Source of the DNA: Parachryseolinea silvisoli
Lineage (GTDB): Bacteria > Bacteroidota > Bacteroidia > Cytophagales > Cyclobacteriaceae
Direction: 5' to 3'
DNA length: 64,000 bases
NCBI RefSeq assembly: GCF_021190955.1
Contig: NZ_JAIOAO010000003.1
Location: 496,001 to 560,000, forward strand
A program made the position numbers and the translations under genes. Shown piece by piece: positions 34,597 through 43,591 of the stretch. Below the pieces are notes generated by a model. It was given only the letters and a program-made list of their open reading frames with translations, ran no database searches and was not told the origin of the DNA. Each line of letters opens with the position of its first letter. Position 1 is the stretch's first letter.

Positions 34597-37158
34597 ATGG
34601 GGAAAATTCTACGTTTCGCCTGTATGAGCATCGGCCTGATGCTGCTTACAGCGACTGTATCGCGCGCGCAAAGCGGTTCCGTTCGCGGAACTGTTGTCGA
34701 CAATGAAACGGATGAAACCGTTGTCGGCGCCAGCGTTTTATTGAAAGGCACATCCACGGGTGTCACCACTGGCGCCGATGGCAAATTCACACTGGAAGGC
34801 GTTCCTGTCGGATCGGCAACTATTACAATTTCATTTATTGGCTATAGCTCGAAAGAAGTAACCGTAACGGTTACAGCGGACAAGGCAGCCAATGCCGGAA
34901 CGATCCGACTGGCGAGCGAAGCGATCGGCCTGGACGAGATCAGCATCGTAGCGTCGATCGGTATCGACCGAAAAACTCCGGTGGCGCTGTCGACCGTACG
35001 TGCGGAGGTGATCGAAACCAAACTGGGCAACCAGGAGTTTCCGGAGATTCTGCAAACCACACCCGGTGTATATGTAAACAAAGCCGGTGGCGGTTACGGC
35101 GACTCGCAAATCACCATTCGCGGCTTTGAAAGCACAAACGTCGGTGTACTGATCAACGGTATACCGGTGAACGATATGGAAAACGGTACAGTATACTGGT
35201 CGAACTGGGTCGGCCTGGCCAATGCGGCGGGTACGGTACAGGTACAACGCGGTCTGGGTGCTTCGAAAGTAGCGATCCCGTCTGTAGGGGGTACCATCAA
35301 CGTAATCTCGAAGGCCTCTGCCGCCCAGCGCGGCGGCAGTGTTTTCTATGGCGTAGGAAACAACAACTATCAGAAACAAACGCTGGCACTCAACACCGGC
35401 TTGTCGGAAAAAGGCTTTGCGTTGTCGCTGTCCCTGGGCCAGACAAAAGGTGATGGCTATGCGGACGGTACACAGTTCAACGGTTACGAATACTATGTGA
35501 ACATCGCGAAGAAATTCAATACCCGGCACGAGATCACGTTCACGGCACTGGGTGCGCAGCAGCGTCACGGTCAGCGTCAGAACCGCTCGTTGATCTCGAC
35601 AATTCAAGATAACAAGCGTGGTATCCGCTACAACCCGGACTGGGGCTATAAGAATGGCAAAGTGGTATGGGCAGAAGATAACTTCTATACCAAGCCGTTG
35701 TTCTCGCTGAACCATTACTGGACAATCAACGAAACGACAGAGTTGTCCACGGTAGCGTATGCATCGTTCGGCACAGGCGGCGGTGGCGGTACGACAGGTG
35801 AGACCGCCCTGTTCAACGCGAACCGCACGGACGGCGCGATAGACTTCGACGCGATCATGGAACTGAACAAAGCCGCCGGTGCGGCCGGCTCACGCGCCAT
35901 TCTGCGTGCTTCGCGTAACGACCACAAATGGTATGGTGCACTCTCGACGCTGAACAAGCAGGTAAGCGCTAATCTCAACATCCTCGGTGGGCTTGATTTT
36001 CGCTACTACTACGGCGAGCACTTTACGGAGTTGACCGACCTGCTGGACGGCGAGCATTACCTGGATAAAACGAACAAGAATAATCCGATGCACTACGCCA
36101 AAGAAGGCGACAAGATTCTGTACAACAACGATAACGTTGTACTGTGGGAAGGTGCCTTCGTACAAGGTGAATATACCATGGACAAGCTGACTACCTTCAT
36201 TACCTTGCAAGGTTCGAACACCAGCTACAAGCGCATCGATTACTTCAACTACCTCGAATCCGATGCGAACCAGGAAACTCCGTACTACAACTTCTTCGGC
36301 TGGGGTGCAAAAGGTGGTGCGAACTATAACCTGACCGACAACCACAACGTATTTGCCAACATCGGCTACTTTGAGCGTGCTCCTTTTGTGGATGCTGTAT
36401 TCCGTAACTTCAGAAACGACGTGAATAAAAATGCAGAACCTGAAAAGATCACCAGCTTCGAGCTCGGCTACGGCTATCGCAGCGGCATCCTGACGGCAAA
36501 TGCCAACGTATACTACACCCGCTGGGCGGACAAGTTCTTTGCGCAGAACGTTGCACCGGCCGTGCCGGGAACTCCTGCCCTGACGGCAAACATCCTGGGG
36601 GTAAACGCCATTCACAAAGGGTTGGAAATCGACCTGAAGGCAACACCTACCAGCAATCTGACCCTGAACGGTATGCTGTCGGTAGGTGATTGGAGATGGC
36701 AGAACAACCTGACGGACGTGCCGGTATTCAACGACCAGCAGGTACAGGTTGCCACCGTAAACCTCTACATTAAAGATACCCACGTGGGCGGATCGGCGCA
36801 GACCACCGCTGCGCTGGGCGCGCGGTATGAGCTTTTCAACGACTTCAACCTGGCCGTTGACTATACCTATTTTGCAAATAACTACGCGTACTACGACGCC
36901 CTGACGCGCAGCAACGAAAGCTACAGCGGCAAAGACCCCTGGAAGATGCCGGACTTCGGCCTGGTAGATCTGAACGCTACGTACAAGTTTGCGATCTCGG
37001 AGGGCGTTAACGGCACGCTGTCCGGCAACGTGTATAACCTGTTCGATACCGACAACATCAAGAACGCCAACGACGGTTCTAACAGCGACTGGGATACGGC
37101 ACTGGTGTACTACGGCTTTGGCCGTACCTGGAGCCTGGGGCTGAAAATTAACTTCTAA
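34597..37158 (+). CDS. TonB-dependent outer-membrane receptor
   Basis: An 853-residue receptor importing an unknown ligand through the outer membrane. A signal peptide (1-25, ending SRAQ) is followed by a carboxypeptidase-regulatory-like domain (about 28-112, GTVVDNETDETVVGASV and FIGYSSKEV), a plug domain (about 115-240; PEILQTTPGVYV, TIRGFES, GGTINVIS) and a 22-strand barrel ending in the aromatic LGLKINF. The next gene, 18 bases downstream, encodes a lipoprotein, which suggests a SusC/SusD-like pair in layout, although the lipoprotein does not look like SusD and the receptor lacks the long SusC length. No sugar or metal motif allows a ligand guess. Confidence 0.93.
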   Translation: MGKILRFACMSIGLMLLTATVSRAQSGSVRGTVVDNETDETVVGASVLLKGTSTGVTTGADGKFTLEGVPVGSATITISFIGYSSKEVTVTVTADKAANAGTIRLASEAIGLDEISIVASIGIDRKTPVALSTVRAEVIETKLGNQEFPEILQTTPGVYVNKAGGGYGDSQITIRGFESTNVGVLINGIPVNDMENGTVYWSNWVGLANAAGTVQVQRGLGASKVAIPSVGGTINVISKASAAQRGGSVFYGVGNNNYQKQTLALNTGLSEKGFALSLSLGQTKGDGYADGTQFNGYEYYVNIAKKFNTRHEITFTALGAQQRHGQRQNRSLISTIQDNKRGIRYNPDWGYKNGKVVWAEDNFYTKPLFSLNHYWTINETTELSTVAYASFGTGGGGGTTGETALFNANRTDGAIDFDAIMELNKAAGAAGSRAILRASRNDHKWYGALSTLNKQVSANLNILGGLDFRYYYGEHFTELTDLLDGEHYLDKTNKNNPMHYAKEGDKILYNNDNVVLWEGAFVQGEYTMDKLTTFITLQGSNTSYKRIDYFNYLESDANQETPYYNFFGWGAKGGANYNLTDNHNVFANIGYFERAPFVDAVFRNFRNDVNKNAEPEKITSFELGYGYRSGILTANANVYYTRWADKFFAQNVAPAVPGTPALTANILGVNAIHKGLEIDLKATPTSNLTLNGMLSVGDWRWQNNLTDVPVFNDQQVQVATVNLYIKDTHVGGSAQTTAALGARYELFNDFNLAVDYTYFANNYAYYDALTRSNESYSGKDPWKMPDFGLVDLNATYKFAISEGVNGTLSGNVYNLFDTDNIKNANDGSNSDWDTALVYYGFGRTWSLGLKINF

Positions 37159-37176
37159 TCTGAAAACACTGTTGAC

Positions 37177-38337
37177 ATGAAGAATTATTTCAAATATATG
37201 GCGGGCATTGCTTCGCTGCTGGTTGTCTTCGCGTGCGATCCTTACGAAGACTATTATGATGAGCTGGATGCTGAAAAAGCAGGGGAGGTTCCGTTCGATG
37301 TAAAAGAGTTTGACTACACGCTCACGGATGCTGATTACGACTTGTTGGCAAAAGTGGACGGCGGCGCCGACATCGCGAAGAATAAAGACTTTAGCTCGAC
37401 TGATGAAGCCGGTAAATTCATTCCGCAGATCCTGACGACACGGTTTCCGCTGTTGGGTGATGGCTCGCAGGCGCTGGTGACGTACAAGCTGTATGCGCCA
37501 ATTCGCATCCAGACGAAAGACAAGGATACCCTCGACACGCAAGATTATATCGACATCAATGAGACAAACTCAAGGTTGAACAGCCAGGCAGACATTACAA
37601 AAGCCGCGGCGCACGTTTGGCCTGACGCGGTGGATTTTGATATGCTGACGCTGTGGTACAACTACTTCGCCAGCGGCGCAACAACCGTGGATTCCAGCAA
37701 GGTGATCCGCTACAACAAAGCCTGGGCCCTCCCATACGTTGTTACAGCAGCCGACTATACATTCATGGGCCAGTCATTCGCGAACTTCGACAACCGCACC
37801 ACGGCAATCACACGCATCGCCGTGATGTTTAACCAGAAGTTCCCTTTTGCAGCCGCCGGAGATGCCCGTTTTGCCTTGTACAAGTATACCTATGTGCCGG
37901 AAGGCGGCACACGGGTAACGGAGGATGCTATCGCGCTTACCATTTACGATGGTACGAAGTGGGTAGGCCAAACAGACGTGATCCCGGTGACACTGCAGTT
38001 CGGTCACGACGGTACCGTCTGGGCGCCGGACAACACCAAGACCTATACGCTGGCCGTTGCGGACTACAAGGTAATTGCCGCCAACAAAGGCCTCGAAAAC
38101 TCCGATGCTGCTAACGCCAACCAATATGGTAACTTCGACCGCCGTAAGGGTGCTGCCAACGAGTGGACTGACGCCGAAATAGAGGCCGGGTTGGATTTCT
38201 TGCTAAACAGCCTCTTCCCGGATGCCGCCGAAGGACAGAAGTATGCTGTGACCTTCGCAGTGTATACCGGCACCGCGGGGACGGAGACGTTTGTGATGAT
38301 CAAGAAGGAAGGTAAGTACGTGCGCTTTGTGAAGTAA
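37177..38337 (+). CDS. Lipoprotein partner of the TonB receptor
   Basis: A 386-residue protein with a type II signal peptide ending VVFAC near residue 20, followed by D-P-Y-E-D and many acidic residues, consistent with a surface-exposed lipoprotein. The rest contains tandem beta-rich stretches with aromatic and Asp residues (for instance the TYKLYAPIRIQTKDKDT region) and a C-terminal KKEGKYVRFVK. No SusD tetratricopeptide pattern is seen. It follows the receptor by 18 bases and is certainly co-transcribed; it may hold the ligand for the receptor (inference). A terminator follows. Confidence 0.75.
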   Translation: MKNYFKYMAGIASLLVVFACDPYEDYYDELDAEKAGEVPFDVKEFDYTLTDADYDLLAKVDGGADIAKNKDFSSTDEAGKFIPQILTTRFPLLGDGSQALVTYKLYAPIRIQTKDKDTLDTQDYIDINETNSRLNSQADITKAAAHVWPDAVDFDMLTLWYNYFASGATTVDSSKVIRYNKAWALPYVVTAADYTFMGQSFANFDNRTTAITRIAVMFNQKFPFAAAGDARFALYKYTYVPEGGTRVTEDAIALTIYDGTKWVGQTDVIPVTLQFGHDGTVWAPDNTKTYTLAVADYKVIAANKGLENSDAANANQYGNFDRRKGAANEWTDAEIEAGLDFLLNSLFPDAAEGQKYAVTFAVYTGTAGTETFVMIKKEGKYVRFVK

Positions 38338-38348
38338 GTACCGACGTT

Positions 38349-39608
38349 CTACGGATAATAAAGAGGGTGCCTGTCGGGTGCCCTCTTTTGCTTTATACAC
38401 GAGTAGTCCCAGGTTCCTCCCGACAAGTCGGTATTAGACGTGCGCCTGCTACCGGGAATTGCTGGGGCAAGTGCAGCACGTGTGACAGTCGCCCGGCTGC
38501 CTTTGACCAATGGTGACATCCTCAACACCGGTTGATCTGCCACAGAGGTCTCTATACTCGCGGCCGTCGTACTGGCTACATCTTCCTGTGGTATAACATA
38601 GCTATACACTCTGACCTCCGGCTTTTCCGACACAGGTTCTTTCATGGTATACACATACCGAATTTCCGGTTCCCGATATCCTTCTGATTCCTCCTCAACC
38701 TCTTTTACAGGCACATCCTTTGTCACCACCTCATTCACCCGCTGCATCTCTTCCTTCCCAATCCCGTCATCTCCGACATCACCTCCAGGCGCGTCCTCTT
38801 TCCCGCGCAATGCCAGAATCTTCGCCGCACCGACTCTTGCGACTGCTTTTATCTCCCCATACTCCCGAAATGCACCATATTCGATACCAATTGACAACAT
38901 CAACGTCCACCGATCATCCGGCGGGAGCGCATCCGTCGCCAGTTCCAGTATTGTACTTTCCATTCCCTCCAACGACGGGCTCCACATCGTGGAAATGCTC
39001 TTAGAATAATAGGCTCTGTCGTACCAGGTAGGCGGCAGATACTCTTTAGCAGGTATATCAAACGCCACATCCGGCACAATACCGAGCGTAACCGTCAGGC
39101 GAAACATCGCATGGTTGTTCTGTGGAAAATAGTTGATGTCACGCATCAGCTCGGGAATTTCAATGCGGGCGGAACGATTGGCGCGATCTATTGTATAATA
39201 TACCGGTGTACGTACAATGGAATCGAAGCTGGGTGCCTTCCGCATCGTTGAAAATCCTTCGAGCAGGCGTGTGTGTTCGGAGAGCGTGATACTACGGCGG
39301 CCCCATTCGCCGGTGCTGTCGCGCAATTGTACCCGGCGCAGGATGCTGTTGATATCACTTCCAAAATTATAGTCCGACAGGTGCCGGATCTGCAGCATCG
39401 CCATCCGCACATAGCTGCCGTGGCGCGAGCACCCGCCAAACTCCGACATGGTATGACGTGTATTTTTGAAGCTGGGGCTCGTTTTTACTTTTTCAGCACT
39501 GGGCCCGCCCTTGCGACGAACAACAATCTTGTCGACGCCGCGCATGCGGTAGGCGCTGAACATGTCTAACTTACCGGTAAAGGCGAATGGTCCTTCGAGA
39601 AAGGGCAT
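38349..39608 (-). CDS. Conserved Bacteroidota protein of unknown function
   Basis: A 419-residue protein. Its first 120 residues (PFLEGPF, an FTGKLDMFSAYRMRG stretch, IVVRRKGG, then F-x-N-T-R and EFGG) belong to a type of hypothetical protein I have met in Bacteroidota genomes but for which no function is known. There is no signal peptide or membrane helix. The middle resembles a beta-rich fold; from about residue 270 the sequence turns acidic and low in complexity (KEVEEESEGYREP), then Ala/Ser/Thr-rich. The C-terminal end runs into the terminator hairpin of the convergent operon, so the true stop could be elsewhere if there is a frameshift. It is monocistronic. Confidence 0.7.
   Translation of the reverse strand: MPFLEGPFAFTGKLDMFSAYRMRGVDKIVVRRKGGPSAEKVKTSPSFKNTRHTMSEFGGCSRHGSYVRMAMLQIRHLSDYNFGSDINSILRRVQLRDSTGEWGRRSITLSEHTRLLEGFSTMRKAPSFDSIVRTPVYYTIDRANRSARIEIPELMRDINYFPQNNHAMFRLTVTLGIVPDVAFDIPAKEYLPPTWYDRAYYSKSISTMWSPSLEGMESTILELATDALPPDDRWTLMLSIGIEYGAFREYGEIKAVARVGAAKILALRGKEDAPGGDVGDDGIGKEEMQRVNEVVTKDVPVKEVEEESEGYREPEIRYVYTMKEPVSEKPEVRVYSYVIPQEDVASTTAASIETSVADQPVLRMSPLVKGSRATVTRAALAPAIPGSRRTSNTDLSGGTWDYSCIKQKRAPDRHPLYYP
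38360..38388. terminator. Bidirectional hairpin terminator
   Basis: AAAGAGGG pairs with CCCTCTTT, with partly paired inner GTGCC/GGTGC bases, followed by TTGCTTTATA. It ends the receptor-lipoprotein operon. The last residues of the convergent gene at 38349 are encoded within it. Confidence 0.7.
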
Positions 39609-40035
39609 AATCGATTGGTTTTAAGGTAACGAGAGGGGTTTTCGACAACATTCAAAGTTTCAACGGTGTCTGAATCGAATGTACGGAATGGTACGCAACT
39701 GTCAATATATTGTATAAATTAAATTTTAAGGAAAAGTATTTTAAAGGGAGATATTAAATACCTATATAATACTTAAATATCTATTGAATAATACTTAATA
39801 ATATATTGGATATCTATTCTATATCTGGACTATTGACGCGCACTATACCGGATTTTTCAGGGTTTCTTACGCAATAAATAAAGGAGATCTTAAAAAATGC
39901 CCTGGCAAGAGATGCTCGGGGCTATAAAAATTATTCACGTATAGTAAAAAATATCACAAAATAATCCCGACTCCAAGGTCATCTTTCGGCATCACGGGAC
40001 AGAATCGAAGGATGAGTCCCATGCTCACATGGAAT
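39609..40035. other. AT-rich intergenic region
   Basis: About 430 bases without a gene. The stretch 39710-39835 is extremely AT-rich with repeats of TTAAATA, AATACTT and TATCTATT; it may be bent DNA or the promoter region of the minus-strand gene that starts at 39608, but I see no TAnnTTTG match. No RNA gene is recognised. Confidence 0.4.
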
Positions 40036-40065
40036 AAAAAGAGGACGCCCGTGTGGAGCGTCCTC
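40036..40065 (-). terminator. Intrinsic terminator of the M23 peptidase gene
   Basis: GAGGACGC pairs with GCGTCCTC and on the minus strand is followed by TTTTTATTCC, just past the end of the gene at 40100. Confidence 0.75.
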
Positions 40066-40099
40066 AGATGATTGATCGTGATATCGGGTACCCAGCAGC

Positions 40100-41080
40100 T
40101 TACAGCCCCAGAGACTGGTTCTCGATCGAGGCGAGTTCCAGGACCTTCTCGTACTCAGCCGCTGTGAGGTCGTTGTAAAAATAGTGTACCGGGTCTACAT
40201 GGTCGCCATTGATCAGCACTTCGTAGTGCAGGTGGGGGGCGGTGGAAAGGCCGGTGTTGCCGACGTAACCAATGAGGTCGCCGCGTTTTATGGTCTGGCC
40301 GGCGCGCACGGCAAACTCGTGCATGTGCGCATAGCGCGTGCGGTAGCCAAAGCCGTGGTTAACTTCCACCATCTTGCCATAGCCGCTGAACTTTACGCTA
40401 ACCTCGGCCACGGTGCCGTCGGCGGTGGCGTAGATCGGCGTGCCAATGGACGCGGCGAAGTCAATACCCGTGTGGAGCTTTTTCACTTTGTAAATGGGGT
40501 GTGTACGCCAGCCAAAGCCAGAGGCCAGGGCCACCAGCTGTTTGTTGGAGATGGGCTGTATGGCGGGGATGGCCGCGTAGAGCTTCTCTTTCTTTTCGGC
40601 CATCTTCACCACTTCGTCCTGCGACTTGGATTCGATGTAGATCTTACGGCGGAGCAGGTCGACCTTCTCGTTGAGGTTCAGGACAATTTCTTCGTGGTCA
40701 ATGTTTTTTTCGCGAATGTCTTTATATCGGTCTACGCCACCCACGCCGGCATCGCGGATGGTTTTGTCGATGGGCTCGGCGCCCAATACCACGCGGTAAA
40801 TGTTGTCGTCGCGGTGCTCGATGCCGCCCAGGATTTCGTTCATATTCTGAACGTCCTGGCTGAGATTGTCGTAATAATATTCCAGCTCTTTGATCTCGTT
40901 TTTGAGAATGAGCTCTTTGGGCGATTCGAAGTAATTGGTGAACAGGATCATGAGGCCGACGGCCATGATCATGGTGAGGGACAGGATGCCCAGCGCGTTC
41001 ATCACAACATCACTGGTCTTTGTTTTTACACGTTCGTACTTACAGGTTTCTGTATCGTAGTAATACTTGATTCTGGCCAT
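40100..41080 (-). CDS. M23-family metallopeptidase (LytM domain)
   Basis: A 326-residue predicted murein hydrolase. A short cytoplasmic start is followed by one membrane helix (about 30-50), a coiled coil (about 55-180) and a periplasmic LytM domain (about 205-305). The zinc ligands are in HTGIDFAA and in APHLHYEV; all are present, so an active DD- or DL-endopeptidase is expected. The build resembles Bacteroidota cell-division or elongation murein hydrolases. It follows mog closely on the same strand (24 bases), but a -7-like element lies between, so it may have its own promoter. Confidence 0.92.
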   Translation of the reverse strand: MARIKYYYDTETCKYERVKTKTSDVVMNALGILSLTMIMAVGLMILFTNYFESPKELILKNEIKELEYYYDNLSQDVQNMNEILGGIEHRDDNIYRVVLGAEPIDKTIRDAGVGGVDRYKDIREKNIDHEEIVLNLNEKVDLLRRKIYIESKSQDEVVKMAEKKEKLYAAIPAIQPISNKQLVALASGFGWRTHPIYKVKKLHTGIDFAASIGTPIYATADGTVAEVSVKFSGYGKMVEVNHGFGYRTRYAHMHEFAVRAGQTIKRGDLIGYVGNTGLSTAPHLHYEVLINGDHVDPVHYFYNDLTAAEYEKVLELASIENQSLGL

Positions 41081-41104
41081 GGTAACTACAAGTAGGTCTG
41101 CAAA

Positions 41105-41635
41105 TTAACTAGATTGAGGCCGGAAAACCGGCATAATAGCGCTGTTACACTCGATAAACGGTCCTTCCAGCAGGTCAATGCAATATGGTATCGCCGGGAA
41201 GACGGCATCCAGGCATTGCCGGATGGCCTTTGGTTTCCCAGGTAAATTTACGATTAATGTCTGGTTTCTGATACCGGCGGTCTGGCGCGAAAGGATGGCC
41301 GTGGGTACGTATGTAAGACTTTTTGCCCGCATCAACTCTCCGAAGCCCGGCAGCATCTTTTGGCAAACCGCTTCGGTGGCTTCCGGCGTAACATCGCGCC
41401 GGGCAGGACCGGTACCACCCGACGTAATGATCAGGCAGCAGCCGCGGTTGTCGGCCATATCGATCATGGTCTGTTCGATCAGGTGCTGTTCATCCGGGAT
41501 TACGGCATACTCCTGTTCCCAGGGGCTGGTCAGATATTCTTGTAAAGTCTGGACGATCGCCTTGCCGGGTATATCTTCGTAGATCCCCTGGCTGGCGCGA
41601 TCTGAAACATTAATAATGCCGATGCGGATGGTCAT
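41105..41635 (-). CDS. mog: Molybdopterin adenylyltransferase
   Basis: A 176-residue MogA-type enzyme that adenylates molybdopterin before molybdenum insertion. The start IGIINVSDRASQG, the nucleotide-binding TSGGTGPARRDVTPEA near residues 79-94 and PTAILSRQTAG match MogA of enterobacteria closely over the whole length. No other molybdenum cofactor gene lies nearby, which is unusual but not rare. A palindrome-rich spacer lies upstream. Confidence 0.92.
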   Translation of the reverse strand: MTIRIGIINVSDRASQGIYEDIPGKAIVQTLQEYLTSPWEQEYAVIPDEQHLIEQTMIDMADNRGCCLIITSGGTGPARRDVTPEATEAVCQKMLPGFGELMRAKSLTYVPTAILSRQTAGIRNQTLIVNLPGKPKAIRQCLDAVFPAIPYCIDLLEGPFIECNSAIMPVFRPQSS

Positions 41636-41707
41636 GTCGGGCGGTTTGACGCAGCAACATAATGATTGCAGCGTTCTGGTTCAAGTCTTCCGACCGAAGG
41701 GAGGGCG

Positions 41708-41759
41708 TTCCGATAGCTATCGGAATGGACCTATTCCAACGGCAGTCTTCAGACTGCCG
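41708..41759. repeat. Cluster of palindromes upstream of mog
   Basis: A perfect 18-base palindrome TTCCGATAGCTATCGGAA (41708-41725) is followed by a near-palindrome GGAATGGACCTATTCC and by CGGCAGTCT-TC-AGACTGCCG (41740-41759). Palindromes with a CGATAGCTATCG core are frequent in many Bacteroidota genomes. Their role, if any, is unknown; they could act as a terminator for trhO or a dispersed repeat. Confidence 0.6.
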
Positions 41760-41844
41760 AGGAAGCTCGACCAATGTCAATCTAATGAGCACTGGTTACG
41801 ACGCATCAGCAAAATCTGACTTTTCTTCACTCCCACACTCGCTC

Positions 41845-42861
41845 TCACACTGTTTTCTTGCGTCCCTTTTTGAACACTTGTCGCTCTTTGGTGATCCCGC
41901 GTCGCAGCTCCTTTTGAACTTCTTCCGGCAAGGCTACAATATCCTTACATGCCGGTGAGCAGCAGTTATTGAATTCCTTCTTACAGTCGCTGCATTGAAT
42001 GAAGAGCAAATGGCAACCGTCATTTATACAGTTTGTATGGTCGTCGCAAGGTTTGCCGCATTGGTGACATACGGCGATGATGTCTTCGGTGATGCGCTCG
42101 CCCAAGCGCTCGTCGAAGACGAAGTTCTTTCCGATGAACTTGCTCTCGATTCCTTTGTCCTTGATCTCTTGTGCGTACTTGATGATGCCGCCGTTGAGCT
42201 GAAATACATTTTTAAATCCGATGTGCTTCATCCAGGCGCTGGCCTTTTCGCAGCGGATGCCTCCGGTGCAGTACATCAGGAGGTTTTTGTCTTTTTGGTC
42301 GCGCATCAGGTCTTCGGCTATCTGCAGCTCTTCGCGGAACGTGTCTACGTTGGGAAGGATGGCACCTTTGAAGTGACCAACCTCGCTTTCGTAGTGATTG
42401 CGCATGTCGATGATGATGGTGTTCGGGTCATCCGCGAGCGTATGGAATGCTTCGGCGTCTACGTGCGTGCCGGTATTTGTTACATCGAAGGTGTTATCGT
42501 CGAGGCCGTCGGCCACGATCTTTTTGCGGACCAGGATCTTGAGCTTGAAGAAAGACTTGCCGTTGTCTTCGACTGCAATATTCAGGCGCAGGCCGTTCAT
42601 CCAGTCGATGGCGTACAGGTAGTTGCGGAAGGTTTCGAATTGGTGCTCGGGAACGCTGACCTGCGCATTGATGCCTTCGGAGGCTACATAGATCCGGCCA
42701 AATACGCCCAGGGCTTCGAAGTCGCTGTACAGTTGGTCGCGGAAGGCGACCGGGTCGGACAGGTGGTGATATTTGTAGAAAGAAATCGTGACCCGTTTTT
42801 CCGGGGTGGCCAGCATCTTCTCCTTGAGAACGCGGCCGTCAATGCGGTTGTACAATGCCAT
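41845..42861 (-). CDS. trhO: tRNA uridine(34) hydroxylase, rhodanese type
   Basis: A 338-residue TrhO/YceA enzyme that makes 5-hydroxyuridine at the wobble position of some tRNAs. The N-terminal acylphosphatase-like part (about 20-100) precedes a rhodanese domain (about 130-245) with the catalytic Cys in [12 protein letters not shown] near residue 193. A C-terminal extension (about 255-320) is rich in paired cysteines ([15 protein letters not shown]) and likely binds zinc. The length is typical of the Bacteroidota form. A well-placed TATCTTTG lies 27 bases upstream of the ATG. Confidence 0.94.
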   Translation of the reverse strand: MALYNRIDGRVLKEKMLATPEKRVTISFYKYHHLSDPVAFRDQLYSDFEALGVFGRIYVASEGINAQVSVPEHQFETFRNYLYAIDWMNGLRLNIAVEDNGKSFFKLKILVRKKIVADGLDDNTFDVTNTGTHVDAEAFHTLADDPNTIIIDMRNHYESEVGHFKGAILPNVDTFREELQIAEDLMRDQKDKNLLMYCTGGIRCEKASAWMKHIGFKNVFQLNGGIIKYAQEIKDKGIESKFIGKNFVFDERLGERITEDIIAVCHQCGKPCDDHTNCINDGCHLLFIQCSDCKKEFNNCCSPACKDIVALPEEVQKELRRGITKERQVFKKGRKKTV

Positions 42862-42887
42862 GCGATTAATTGCAGGTTAATCGGCGG

Positions 42888-42895
42888 CAAAGATA
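42888..42895 (-). promoter_or_regulatory. -7 promoter element of trhO
   Basis: On the minus strand TATCTTTG fits TAnnTTTG exactly. A perfect 16-base palindrome GCTGACAATTGTCAGC (42919-42934) sits just upstream, near the -35 position, where an operator could be. Confidence 0.5.
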
Positions 42896-42937
42896 CGTGA
42901 AAAGTCCGAGTCGCGGCGCTGACAATTGTCAGCCCGG

Positions 42938-43591
42938 TTAGTTCTTAGGTTTTAGTTGCCCACGGATCAGCAGGTTGTACTCCTCGCAGGTCAGAATGCC
43001 CTGCTCGTTGCAATACACGCAGGTTTTGTACTCATCGCCAAAGGCTCCTTTTTTGATGGTGACGTGGTCGCCTTTGCACACGGGACAGATTACCTTGCCG
43101 GTAGGGCCGCAGTCGATGTCGTAGTCGGCAGAGAGTACTTCGGCCACGTTTTGGGAAGCCTTTGATTTCTCTTTGAGGTACTCTGCTTCGGCTTGCTTTT
43201 TCCACTGGATGGCATCCGAGGAATATTGTCCATTGGTGCCTTTCAACTGGATGTATTTATTTAACCAGTCAATGCTTTGTTTGTATTGGGCCTGGTAGAA
43301 GGAGTTCTTACCAAAATAGTAGGTCAGGTCGGAAGGGACGCTCTTGATATTCTCCAGCACATACCGGAATTTTTTATCCGCGGCAGCGTACTGGCCGTTG
43401 TCCATAAAATATACCCCTGAGTCCAGCTCGCGCATGAGCATGGCTTTTTTTGCTTGTTCCTGTTGCTGGATGTATTCCTGCTGCCGCATTTTGTCGGTGC
43501 TTTGGGCGCGCGTGGTGCTGGTGGTTGCCAGGAGCAGTAGCAGGAGGGTGGCCAGCGTTGTGACCGGGTGCTTGTCGAAGTATGCCGTCAT
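42938..43591 (-). CDS. Exported TPR protein with DnaJ-like zinc finger
   Basis: A 217-residue protein with a signal peptide (about 10-29, ending TRAQ). Residues about 45-130 are Gln/Lys-rich helices with a TPR-like repeat (DNGQYAAADKKFRYVL). Residues about 165-200 carry two Cys-x2-Cys-x-Gly-type pairs (CPVCKG and CVYCNEQG), as in the DnaJ zinc finger, followed by a further Cys. Such fingers are normally cytoplasmic, so its presence in an exported protein is odd. Its ATG directly abuts the stop codon of the ACMSD-like gene upstream, so the two are coupled. Function unknown. Confidence 0.78.
   Translation of the reverse strand: MTAYFDKHPVTTLATLLLLLLATTSTTRAQSTDKMRQQEYIQQQEQAKKAMLMRELDSGVYFMDNGQYAAADKKFRYVLENIKSVPSDLTYYFGKNSFYQAQYKQSIDWLNKYIQLKGTNGQYSSDAIQWKKQAEAEYLKEKSKASQNVAEVLSADYDIDCGPTGKVICPVCKGDHVTIKKGAFGDEYKTCVYCNEQGILTCEEYNLLIRGQLKPKN

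Noticed and set aside
35890-37542. Long minus-strand open frame (550 codons) opposite the TonB receptor
   Set aside because: It lies entirely opposite the receptor and lipoprotein genes, has no recognisable domain and reflects the codon pattern of the real genes.
39710-39835. Very AT-rich stretch considered as a replication origin or CRISPR-like repeat
   Set aside because: No DnaA-box cluster and no regular repeat-spacer pattern; only loose AT repeats.
40184-41095. 303-codon plus-strand frame opposite the M23 peptidase gene
   Set aside because: Shadow frame with a Val/Phe-rich composition; the peptidase on the other strand has all zinc ligands.
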